Positions 35,578 to 43,408 of a stretch of 64,000 nucleotides of DNA are shown in pieces (within the stretch, counting starts at the first letter, position 1; every line of letters begins with the position of its first letter). The stretch lies in contig NZ_CP006269.1 of assembly GCF_000737535.1 (NCBI RefSeq), forward strand, positions 248,001 through 312,000, in the 5' to 3' direction. Made by a program: the position numbers and the translations under genes. The DNA is from Synechococcus sp. KORDI-100 (GTDB lineage Bacteria > Cyanobacteriota > Cyanobacteriia > PCC-6307 > Cyanobiaceae). The notes under the pieces are model-generated. The model was not told the DNA's origin. It ran no database searches and was given only the letters and a program-made list of their open reading frames with translations.

Positions 35578-36576
35578 ATGGTTTCCAACGCGATTGTGAC
35601 CGGGGGCTGCGGTTTTATAGGAAGCAATCTTCTTTTAGACTTGGTTCGTCGTGGTTTCACATGTTCATCAATAGATAGCATGATCCCTGAATATGGGGCA
35701 AATCTTAAAAATATTGAGTCAATGATTCATAATAGTTCCATTAATTTTAATATTTCTGATATTAGGGATTCTTCTTCATTGCAATGGTTGCTGAAGGATG
35801 CGCAATTGATTTTTAATCTCGCCGGCCAAACAAGTCATATGGATTCTATGAAAGATCCTTTTACGGACTTAGACATCAATGCCCGCGCCCAGTTGTCAAT
35901 TTTAGAGGTTTGTCGAAAAGTTAACCCCAGAATTCGTATTATCTTTGCCTCAACTCGTCAAATTTACGGTCGACCTCATTATCTTCCTGTTGATGAAGCA
36001 CATCTTCTACGACCAGTTGACGTAAACGGTATCAACAAGTTGGCTGGTGAAAATTACCACCTCCTATATTCTGAGGTTTATGGCATTCCTTCTACTGTTT
36101 TGCGGCTAACTAACACATATGGTCCCCGTATGCGAATTAGGGATTCAAGGCAAACATTTCTCGGAATCTGGATCAGAAACTTATTACTTGGTAAACCTTT
36201 TGAAGTCTGGGGAGGTTCGCAACTACGAGATTATACTTATGTTGATGATTGTATTTCTGCTATGCAGCTTGCTGCTACTAGTGAACAAGCAATTGGTCAG
36301 ATCTATAATCTAGGAGGTTGTGGCGAGCCTGTAACCCTTCTCCAAACAGCTGAAACCTTGGTTTCTGCTGCTCGAAGTCTTGATATCCCTATAGCTTCTA
36401 AGCCCTTCATCTTGCGTGATTATCCTTCAGAACACAAGAAGATTGATATTGGTGATTACTATGCTGATTACAGAAAAATTTCTCATGAACTCGGTTGGAA
36501 GCCTGAAGTCAGCCTCTTTGAAGGCCTTACGCGAACACTATCTTTTTATTCTTCCCAAATAGAGCACTATTTATGA
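35578..36576 (+). CDS. NAD-dependent epimerase/dehydratase with Asn-Gly-Ile-Asn-Lys in place of YxxxK
   Basis: A 332-residue extended SDR. IVTGGCGFIGSNLLLDLVRR is the cofactor motif at residues 5-24. NLAGQTSHMDSMKDPF, FASTRQIYGRPHYLP, LRLTNTYGPRMRI and RDYTYVDDCISAMQLA are family features. At the catalytic site the sequence reads VDVNGINKLAGENYH, so the Tyr four before Lys is replaced by Asn. I recall a sub-family with this VNGINK motif, so it may be a true variant. It overlaps the next gene by 4 bp. Confidence 0.8.
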   Translation: MVSNAIVTGGCGFIGSNLLLDLVRRGFTCSSIDSMIPEYGANLKNIESMIHNSSINFNISDIRDSSSLQWLLKDAQLIFNLAGQTSHMDSMKDPFTDLDINARAQLSILEVCRKVNPRIRIIFASTRQIYGRPHYLPVDEAHLLRPVDVNGINKLAGENYHLLYSEVYGIPSTVLRLTNTYGPRMRIRDSRQTFLGIWIRNLLLGKPFEVWGGSQLRDYTYVDDCISAMQLAATSEQAIGQIYNLGGCGEPVTLLQTAETLVSAARSLDIPIASKPFILRDYPSEHKKIDIGDYYADYRKISHELGWKPEVSLFEGLTRTLSFYSSQIEHYL

Positions 36577-37517
36577 ATACTTTAGTATCTGACCTTTTAT
36601 CTGCTGGTCGCCTCCAGGAGGCTGAATGGTTGATACGTCGTGGTGCTTCTGCACCTTTTGATCTAAGTGAACTTGCTCGACGGTTAGGGACTGACCTTGA
36701 TGTAAATTCCTTTTTTATCTCTCCGGGATATTACGCCCCTTTGACTAGTTGGGCTGACGCCCAGGTCTGTTGCGGTGAGGGCTATGAAGCGTCTTCAGTT
36801 GTTGAACAGTATAGGAATAATGCTAGTCAAGCATCGTCACCTTACGCGCTGGGCCAATCGATCGGTTCTTATGCCATTCGTCAGCTTGCGGCTCTTCAAC
36901 ATGTCTGGCTCTCCTTGGGTCGTCCTTGTCCCTTTCGTGTCTTGGACTTTGGAGGTGCGCTCGGAACTCACTTCCATGCCCTAGTAACACACTGGCCTTG
37001 GGGACCACTCCATTGGACGGTTTGTGAGACACCTGCTGTCGTATCTGTAGGTCAAGAAGAGTTTGGACTTCACTCTCCTCAAGGTCACCAATTGTGTTTT
37101 TCCTCCGACGTTCAGGCAGTTTTGAATGTAGGTGTTGATCTTGTTTTTGCTAGTTGCAGTCTTCAATATCTTGAGCATCTTCAGCCAATTCTTGACTTTT
37201 TTCGTTTAGCACCTTGGTTGTTGATCGATCGGGTCCCCCTTATTGACCACTCAACCGACCTGATTGACATTCAGGTTGTGCCCGCCAGCTACACTGATAC
37301 TCGTTATCCAGGTTGGAAATTTGCTGCTTCGAGCTGGTTGTCTCGGCTGAATAACACTGGCTTTGAGCTTGTGTTCCAGTGGCTAGTGCCTGAGGACCGT
37401 TGGTCCATCCTTGACCTGGACACTGGCAGTATGCGCTGGCAGGCTCATCATGACCATGGCTTTCTTCTTCGGCGAGAACATAACCTGCGCACCGATCAGA
37501 CCCTTATGAAGTTTTGA
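36573..37517 (+). CDS. Putative methyltransferase, TIGR04325/LIC12133-like
   Basis: A 314-residue protein. The SAM loop is RVLDFGGALGTHFHALVTHW, followed by WTVCETPAVVSVG, DLVFASCSLQYLEHL and LLIDRVPLIDH; the pattern DFGGALG with a downstream ASxSLQY segment is what I remember of the TIGR04325 methyltransferases from Leptospira-type carbohydrate loci. The C-terminal part has RYPGWKFAASSW. It is coupled to the SDR gene by an ATGA overlap. Directly after it lie two decayed genes, so it may be the last intact member of a longer plus-strand operon. Confidence 0.7.
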   Translation: MNTLVSDLLSAGRLQEAEWLIRRGASAPFDLSELARRLGTDLDVNSFFISPGYYAPLTSWADAQVCCGEGYEASSVVEQYRNNASQASSPYALGQSIGSYAIRQLAALQHVWLSLGRPCPFRVLDFGGALGTHFHALVTHWPWGPLHWTVCETPAVVSVGQEEFGLHSPQGHQLCFSSDVQAVLNVGVDLVFASCSLQYLEHLQPILDFFRLAPWLLIDRVPLIDHSTDLIDIQVVPASYTDTRYPGWKFAASSWLSRLNNTGFELVFQWLVPEDRWSILDLDTGSMRWQAHHDHGFLLRREHNLRTDQTLMKF

Positions 37518-37639
37518 GTGATTTATGAGTAATATACAAGTCCTACTTCGAGTCTTTCGGGTGTTATTTGATCAAATGTTGTATGAAGAGCAACAATAAC
37601 TGGCTGTACCACCTGGGAAAGGTTCTGAATTACCTAATC

Positions 37640-37939
37640 ACTTTCATTTTGGAAAGCTTGAATGTGGTTTTAACTTTTACCTCAAGCTACGACTCAGTGA
37701 GTTAATTGAGTGGTTCTAGCCCTCTCATGAACTTGAGTATTCCAACTATGACCTTGAGGACTACAACCTCTGGCATTTAGCAGGTTGTGTGAGCTCTATT
37801 AGTATCTTCTCTCTACAGTAGGCTCGGTATTGGATGCATGAGGTGCTGTACGACACTTACCCTGCATCAACATTTCAATCAGCTCACAGAGATGGCCCAC
37901 CACGTGATTGACATTGATTTGGATAGTGGCTTTGGATAA
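37640..37939 (+). pseudogene. Decayed glycosyltransferase, relative of the intact gene at 39.6-40.6 kb
   Basis: Reading from 37642 gives FHFGKLECGFNFYLK, then LSELIEW ending in TAG; after it YSNYDLEDYNLWHL; then, following a second TAG and a frame shift near 37860, EVLYDTLTLHQHFNQLTEM ending at TAA 37937-37939. The intact minus-strand glycosyltransferase at 39642-40574 has, in the same order, FGRFNVGWNSF, LNWWAEQCLNW, AEYNLDNYRL and QVYIDTLRQLSIKLAEM. Order and spacing of four blocks agree, so this is a truncated and frameshifted relative with internal loss. The first 120 bases after the methyltransferase stop may belong to it but are not recognisable. Confidence 0.65.
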
Positions 37940-38404
37940 ACGGCTGTTTGGTACGCCCTAGTGCTTATTTTAAAGCCTTGACTTGTGGTGGAAACAGTTG
38001 TGCATATAGGTCTTAGCAGTTGTGTCTTGGCGTCAGCGTTTCTTCGGAATACTGCTCAAGGACATCGAGGTCGATATTTTGGCACTGATATCGTCCTTCA
38101 TGCTGGTTGGTTTTTCCACGGTCGTTACCGATGAGTAGGTGAGATTCTTATAGGCGACTAAGTTGGAAGTGAAAGTCTTGAACGTGCAAGGGCCTGTTGA
38201 TTTGTTCGTTTATGTTCGGATCACTCTCCCGAGTATTAAGAATGAGTATATGCATGTATATTTTTCAAGTTGTCGAATTCAGCAGTTGTTCTTGGAGACA
38301 ATGCCCACGAGCCAGACAAGTTGTATGAATTTGCTTTTTCGACCAATCGGCGTTTTTATTCTTTTAGAGAAGGATGTCAATCATTGGTATCTGAGATCTT
38401 GTAG
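37940..38404 (+). pseudogene. Decayed class I SAM methyltransferase with multiple in-frame stops
   Basis: One continuous frame from 37940 to TAG 38402-38404 reads like a sugar-cluster methyltransferase interrupted by stops: VVETVVHIGLSSC, FLRNTAQGHRGRYFGTDI, GEILIGD, VGSESLE, SDHSPEY, FFKLSNSAVVLGDNAHEPDK, LYEFAFSTNRRFYSFREG. Stop codons lie at 37979, 38132, 38159, 38198, 38237 and 38243. There is no frameshift, so the decay is by base substitutions. The glycine loop, the GRYFGTDI block and the ILGDN-like block are typical of the family. A 98-codon open frame at 38163-38459 runs over it in another phase and is not a gene. Confidence 0.68.
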
Positions 38405-38471
38405 TGTGGCGACACTGGTAAAAATTAGGAATCTCACGCTCTGCGCTCTGATCTCTTAGTCGTATTCTGAG

Positions 38472-39638
38472 TTAAGTTTTTAAATCTATCAATGTATTGG
38501 TTAGACATTCTGAGACACGCTTAGCTTCGTGAATCTTCAGATGCGGTCCCATAGGCAATGACAGGATTTGTGGCAAGAGTTTCTCTGTGATGCTTAAACC
38601 AGCGGGATCAAGTCCAACCCAGGGTTTGTTGCGATAGGCCGGCATCTGGTGTGCCGCCTGCGGGTAATGCACCATGGTTCCAATCCCGAGATCCTTCAGT
38701 TGTGTACGAACGGCGTCACGTTTCCTTTCAGGTAGCTTCACCACAAATTGATGAAATACTGATCCTGCTAAGTTTGTCCCATCCTGAGGTAGTATCACTT
38801 TGTCTTGAGTCATTAGCTGTTTTATATATGACTTGGCAACGGTTTGACGACGGCTGTTCTGTTCTTCAAGATGAGAGAGTTTCACCCGCAGAATTGCAGC
38901 TTGCATTGGATCCAAGCGGCTGTTAATGCCAGGTTCTTCGCTGATCGCCGGTAGTTGCCAGCCGTATTGCCGGAGCTGCTTCATCCTTTTAGTCATCCTG
39001 CTGTCGTTCGTCGTCACCACTCCAGCATCCCCTAGTGCCCCCAAGTTCTTGGTGGGGTACAAGCTGAAGGCCGCTGCCACACCGAATCCCCCTACCCGTT
39101 TGCCACGCCAGCGAGCTCCATGGGCCTGGCTTCCATCCTCGATCAGCGGAATGCCACGGGCGTTGCAGAGATCTTGGATCATATCAAGATCACAAGGCTG
39201 ACCGTAAAGGTGAACGGCAATCAAAGCCTGGATCGGATCACCTTCGGCGGTCGCAGCCTCCAGGCATCGAACCGCACTGTCTGGACTCAGAGTAAAGCTC
39301 GCCTCGTCCACGTCGGCCAGGAACGGTCTGCACCCAGCCCGTACAATTGCTGCGATTGTTGCAACTGCGGTATGACTTGGTGCCAGCACCCTTGCCCCTG
39401 CTGGTAAATCCAAAGCTCGCAGGATCAGTTCGAGCCCATCGGTTCCGCTGGCGCATCCAATGGCGTGTTCGACGCCGCACCAATTGGCCCATTCCTCCTC
39501 AAATGCTTCAACTTCCTCCCCAAGGATGTAACGGCCTGAATACAGGACACGTCGGATGGCATCGTCAATCTCTGTTCTGAGTTCTTCAACAATTGCAGCT
39601 GGATTGTTCTGTGGAATGGTGGGTTGGATGGATTCCAT
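38472..39638 (-). CDS. DegT/DnrJ/EryC1-family sugar aminotransferase
   Basis: A 388-residue PLP-dependent aminotransferase. GCASGTDGLELILRALDLP near residue 60 binds the phosphate, LIEDGSQAHGARWRGKRVG carries the PLP-contacting Asp, and AAFSLYPTKNLGALGDAG holds the Schiff-base Lys at about residue 196. The C-terminal half has YGWQLPAISEEPGINSRLDPMQAAIL. It would add an amino group to a keto nucleotide sugar. It is read with the next glycosyltransferase (3-base gap) on the minus strand and ends in the decayed region. Confidence 0.88.
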   Translation of the reverse strand: MESIQPTIPQNNPAAIVEELRTEIDDAIRRVLYSGRYILGEEVEAFEEEWANWCGVEHAIGCASGTDGLELILRALDLPAGARVLAPSHTAVATIAAIVRAGCRPFLADVDEASFTLSPDSAVRCLEAATAEGDPIQALIAVHLYGQPCDLDMIQDLCNARGIPLIEDGSQAHGARWRGKRVGGFGVAAAFSLYPTKNLGALGDAGVVTTNDSRMTKRMKQLRQYGWQLPAISEEPGINSRLDPMQAAILRVKLSHLEEQNSRRQTVAKSYIKQLMTQDKVILPQDGTNLAGSVFHQFVVKLPERKRDAVRTQLKDLGIGTMVHYPQAAHQMPAYRNKPWVGLDPAGLSITEKLLPQILSLPMGPHLKIHEAKRVSECLTNTLIDLKT

Positions 39639-39641
39639 GAT

Positions 39642-40574
39642 TTACATCTCTGGATAACGAGCATTACCGCAGTCGATCGGTAAACCCATTTCAGCTAATT
39701 TTATGGAAAGCTGACGCAATGTATCGATGTAAACTTGATACGCCCAACTGATGACATCATTGCTGATTAAATCCCCACGGATTAATATTTTGTAGGACCC
39801 ATCCTGTTGTTCAAACAGCGCGTGCATGTGCCAGTAGATGATAGGATAGCCATTGGCTTTCGGTCCTTCCGCATCCCTGCTCAGCCTGTAGTTGTCCAAG
39901 TTGTACTCGGCAAGATTGATCCCCGGGTAATGGAGTATATGCACGCCTGAAAACTCTCGTTCGATCGTTGTGAGATAGCCTTGATCAGCAAATTTTTCTC
40001 CTTCGACGCGGTCGTAACACCAGTTGAGGCATTGCTCGGCCCACCAGTTCAGTGCTTGTTGCGCTGTGTGTGATCGATCGAAACTGTTCCAACCCACGTT
40101 GAACCGCCCAAAGGGCATGCGATCCATGTAATTCGGTGAGAAGCGATGTTCCACAAAGGCCATCGATGATGTCCCTATTTCGTCCCACAGAGGCGATGGT
40201 GAACTATGGAAATATAAGTCGCTGTCCAGATAGGTCGCACGTTTTGCTTCAGGCATTATTTCCAGTGCTAATTTTACAATCCATGGTGTTAGTGTAAAGA
40301 AATATTCAACTAGGCGACGATCTTTTTTCGCTTTTAGCAAGCGAGGCTCTTGAGATTCCAATTCATGTAGTGGGATTACCGTTAGGTCCGGTAAGGCCAG
40401 TTTATTGAGTATCGCCTCGCACCGCTCGCTTAATGCCAGCACAACAAGTTTGGCTCTGGTTGGCTTGGAGAACTTTCTCAGGCTGAGGTAAAGCGCCAGT
40501 CCTTTACGCAAATAGTTGTGGTCGAAATATGTGCAGTACAGCTCGATGGGACTGAAGTATCGCGTATGAGCCAT
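39642..40574 (-). CDS. GT-A glycosyltransferase with DxD motif
   Basis: A 310-residue GT-A-type transferase. The start is YCTYFDHNYLRKGLALYLSL; the nucleotide-sugar/metal motif ATYLDSDLYF has Asp117 and Asp119. Later blocks PFGRFNVGWNSFDRS, KFADQGYLTTIEREF, ILHYPGINLAEYNLDNYRLS and WHMHALFEQQ resemble small transferases found in many bacterial capsule loci. The family is not one I can number. A decayed relative lies at 37.6-37.9 kb on the other strand. It is the first gene before the aminotransferase. Confidence 0.76.
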   Translation of the reverse strand: MAHTRYFSPIELYCTYFDHNYLRKGLALYLSLRKFSKPTRAKLVVLALSERCEAILNKLALPDLTVIPLHELESQEPRLLKAKKDRRLVEYFFTLTPWIVKLALEIMPEAKRATYLDSDLYFHSSPSPLWDEIGTSSMAFVEHRFSPNYMDRMPFGRFNVGWNSFDRSHTAQQALNWWAEQCLNWCYDRVEGEKFADQGYLTTIEREFSGVHILHYPGINLAEYNLDNYRLSRDAEGPKANGYPIIYWHMHALFEQQDGSYKILIRGDLISNDVISWAYQVYIDTLRQLSIKLAEMGLPIDCGNARYPEM

Positions 40575-40606
40575 GATCCTACTGATTGAGGGCTTTTACG
40601 TTTTAG

Positions 40607-42175
40607 ATGGCGGTTTCCCAGCTTCCTGCTTTGATCGTCAGCGCCGATTTCCTGCCTGGTGGTGGCGTTCTCAATGGCCGGCGGTGGGCAGGCCAGCAGC
40701 TTCTTCGCGCCTGGGCTCGCTTGGCTGGCTCAGATCCCCTCACCCTGTTGATGGGTGACCCCGGGCAGGACTCCGCTGCTTTTCAATCTTTTGTCCGGGA
40801 AGCTGGGCATTGCGGTTGCTTCAAGGCTTTGCCGCTTTCTGATCCGAGACCGCTTGCCGCAGTTGGTGCTTTGTTCCTCTCCGACACGTCGATTGGTCGT
40901 TGGGCCCAGTGGCGTCGTCCGGCTTCTTCAGCAGCTTTTTCCTTAATCGGTCAGATCCACACCATTTCCACTCCTGCGGCGATTGAGCAGATTGAAGACC
41001 TTGTCTCTCAGCCACTTGAAAGCTGGGATGCAGTGTTTTGCAGTAGTACTGCCGGCAGAAATGTTGTGACCCGCTTGATGGAAGACCGAGAGGATCAGAT
41101 CTTGGGTCGTTGCGTCGGCAACCGTCAGGTCTTGCAATCGCGTCGCCCACAACTTCCTGTTGTCCCCTTGGCCTTGCCTGCTGCCGAGATTGCTCGATCT
41201 CTCCCCGACCGTCAGATGGCTCGTCAACAGCTTGGCCTGTCTTCAAATGAAGCTGTTGTCCTTTGGTTGGGCCGTTTGTCGATGCTGACGAAGTCAGATC
41301 CATGGCCTGCTTACCGAATCCTTCAGCGTGCTGCGGAATGTCTGCAACGCTCCATCACACTGATTGAATGTGGCCCTGATGACACCGAGGCGCAAGGGGA
41401 ACACTTTTCGGAATTGCGTTCTCTTTGCCCTCAAGTTCGCTTTGTCCGTCTGGGTGGTGCGCAGCCGGTCTCAGAGCAGGTGAAGCGAACGGCTATGTCT
41501 GCTTCAGACTTGGCTCTATTCTTGGTTGACAACCTTCAGGAGACCTTCGGTCTGGCTGTTGCTGAATCCATGGCCGCAGGACTTCCGGTGGTTGCTTCTG
41601 ATTGGGATGGTTTCCGCGATCTAGTGCGTCCTGGAGTTGATGGTTTTCTTGTGCCAACCCGTTTTGCTTCTACCGCAATTCATGCGTCGGTTCCTTTGGC
41701 ATGGCAGCAGCGCATTGGTTTAACTGAGTTTCCGGCGGTAGCGGGTGCTTTTGCCCAGTTGGTTCAAATTGATTTGGCAGCAGCTTGTGATGCTGTTCTC
41801 ACCTTACTTTCGAATCCAGGGCTGCGGCTTGCCATGGGGCGTGCAGCGCAACGGCGCGCCATCCGGTGTTTCGATGCAGAGGTCGTAGGACGCCAGTATC
41901 TCGATTACTTCGCTGAATTGGCGCAGCGTCGTGCCCATGCTCCCCAGGCTGCGCATATCCCGCAACCATCACCCATGTCCCTTGATCCGATCCGAGCCTT
42001 TGCTGGTTATCCATCAAGTGCCCCTTTAAGCGGTTTTACAGCTGAACCGCTGCAGCCACTGGTGCAGGCAGGTCGCGGTTTCCTATGGGGACTAATCCAA
42101 CAAGCAATGGATCAGCATCATTGGCCAGCGTTGCAGCAGGATCTCAGCAACAAGCACGGATTTCCTCAGATCTGA
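40607..42175 (+). CDS. GT4-type glycosyltransferase
   Basis: A 522-residue GT-B enzyme starting at ATG 40607. LIVSADFLPGGGVLNGRRWAG is the N-terminal acceptor-side loop, VVLWLGRLSMLTKSDPWPAY begins the donor domain near residue 220, and DLALFLVDNLQETFGLAVAESMAAGLPVVASDWDGF at about residues 305-340 contains the EX7E donor motif in the GT4 form. The last 80 residues are a variable tail. It is GC-richer than its minus-strand neighbours and opens a four-gene plus-strand unit that ends before the repeat protein. Confidence 0.82.
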   Translation: MAVSQLPALIVSADFLPGGGVLNGRRWAGQQLLRAWARLAGSDPLTLLMGDPGQDSAAFQSFVREAGHCGCFKALPLSDPRPLAAVGALFLSDTSIGRWAQWRRPASSAAFSLIGQIHTISTPAAIEQIEDLVSQPLESWDAVFCSSTAGRNVVTRLMEDREDQILGRCVGNRQVLQSRRPQLPVVPLALPAAEIARSLPDRQMARQQLGLSSNEAVVLWLGRLSMLTKSDPWPAYRILQRAAECLQRSITLIECGPDDTEAQGEHFSELRSLCPQVRFVRLGGAQPVSEQVKRTAMSASDLALFLVDNLQETFGLAVAESMAAGLPVVASDWDGFRDLVRPGVDGFLVPTRFASTAIHASVPLAWQQRIGLTEFPAVAGAFAQLVQIDLAAACDAVLTLLSNPGLRLAMGRAAQRRAIRCFDAEVVGRQYLDYFAELAQRRAHAPQAAHIPQPSPMSLDPIRAFAGYPSSAPLSGFTAEPLQPLVQAGRGFLWGLIQQAMDQHHWPALQQDLSNKHGFPQI

Positions 42176-42177
42176 GC

Positions 42178-42453
42178 GTGATTCATCCCCTGCGCAGTAA
42201 CGGTCTCCCTCTGGTTGCTCAGATTCGTCATCTCTGGATTCTCAGCCGTTGGAAGCGATGGCTTTTTCCGGCTCTATGCATGGTTCCCTACGCCGGATCA
42301 ATTATTTGGTTGCTTTCAAAGCAGCTGCTGTGGGTTGCCCAGCTCCTCTTGGCTCCTTTGGTCATGGGAGCAATTCTTGGACTCCTAACGCTTGCTTTGG
42401 CTAGAGCGGAGTTTCGGCAGTACTACAGAGGGAATCGGCGTCGCGAAGAGTAA
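42178..42453 (+). CDS. Small membrane protein, two transmembrane segments
   Basis: A 91-residue protein from GTG 42178, two bases after the glycosyltransferase stop. The same frame is open for 31 more codons upstream, but these overlap the glycosyltransferase and are low-complexity. Two hydrophobic runs are visible: WLFPALCMVPYAGSIIWLL and WVAQLLLAPLVMGAILGLL. The C-terminus is basic (RAEFRQYYRGNRRREE), consistent with a cytoplasmic tail. No family is recognised. It might anchor one of the adjacent glycosyltransferases to the membrane, but that is speculation. Confidence 0.55.
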   Translation: MIHPLRSNGLPLVAQIRHLWILSRWKRWLFPALCMVPYAGSIIWLLSKQLLWVAQLLLAPLVMGAILGLLTLALARAEFRQYYRGNRRREE

Positions 42454-42478
42454 CCTCAGATGCAGATAGGGCTTTGTT

Positions 42479-43408
42479 TTGGAACTCCCTTTAGCTGCGT
42501 GGACTGTTGCCGCTCCGTCAGAGGCAGATCGAGATCCTTTGATTCGGTTCTGGTTATCGGCGCCTGTAGATCTCCTTCCAGAGCTTTGGCAGGGCCCACC
42601 GGGAGAATCCACAAGAACGCTGGTGTCCCAGCTCAATCCGGCGTCTTCCTTCAGTTCTGAGCAGGTCAAGCTTCGAGATGAGATCGGAGCCCAACTGTCT
42701 CAATTTGGTCTTCAACATCCTTTGGCGCCACAGCTCTTGCTGGCCACTTTCTTGTTGTCGCCTGCTGGTTTATTTCAGGTTGCTGCTCCTGAGCAAAATC
42801 TCCCCCAATGGCTGCTCTCCTCTTATAGAGATCTTTACGAGAAAGCCCCAGCGGTTCAACCCACTCCTCAGGTGCCTCAGGATTCAGCTCCAGAGCCTGC
42901 ACAGGCATTCAACCTTCCAGAGCCTGATTTTGGTCCTTTCCCTGATTCACTTCAGGAACTCACCCAAAACCGGATTCACTTGAACCGGATGTTGGGGCTG
43001 GCGAACCTTTATTACATTGACCCCGAAGATCGTGAAATTGCATCGGAGCTTTTGTTGCTTCGCAGGGATCTGTCTCAGTTGATAAGAGCCTGCCCGGAGG
43101 AACAGCTTTCAGAGTTGTGGGCAACCGATATGGGAGAGCGCTATTGGGCAATGGTCCGATCGGGTGTACAACGCGAGCCTTTGGATCCCTTTGATGAAGC
43201 CCTAAAAAATGAAATCACCAGGCGGCTTCAACCCCAACAGGGTGGTGGCTTTGGCACCCCGGGCGCCTTGAATGCTTTCCTCGTCGCCATGCTGTTCTTT
43301 GAACCGGGAAGCATGCAGGTTGACGGGGCTTCATCGAAGCTGCCAGGCTGGCTTTTGCCCCATTATGAGCAAATCTTTTTGAAACCACTTGAAACGCCTC
43401 AAGCTTGA
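42479..43408 (+). CDS. Unknown 309-residue protein with an internal duplication
   Basis: It starts at TTG 42479 (no ATG or GTG in frame nearby). Two copies of one motif are visible: LLLATFLLSPAGLFQVAAPE then LPQWLLSSYRDLYE near residues 85-120, and FLVAMLFFEPGSMQVDGASS then LPGWLLPHYEQIF near 265-300. Between them is NLYYIDPEDREIASELLLLRRDL. I recall similar modules attached to cyanobacterial glycosyltransferases, where they may serve as a partner or membrane-association unit. It overlaps the next glycosyltransferase by 4 bp (TTGA), so the two products may act together. Confidence 0.65.
   Translation: MELPLAAWTVAAPSEADRDPLIRFWLSAPVDLLPELWQGPPGESTRTLVSQLNPASSFSSEQVKLRDEIGAQLSQFGLQHPLAPQLLLATFLLSPAGLFQVAAPEQNLPQWLLSSYRDLYEKAPAVQPTPQVPQDSAPEPAQAFNLPEPDFGPFPDSLQELTQNRIHLNRMLGLANLYYIDPEDREIASELLLLRRDLSQLIRACPEEQLSELWATDMGERYWAMVRSGVQREPLDPFDEALKNEITRRLQPQQGGGFGTPGALNAFLVAMLFFEPGSMQVDGASSKLPGWLLPHYEQIFLKPLETPQA

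Noticed and set aside
38163-38459. 98-codon plus-strand frame
   Set aside because: It is out of phase with the decayed methyltransferase that it covers, and its peptide has no family character.
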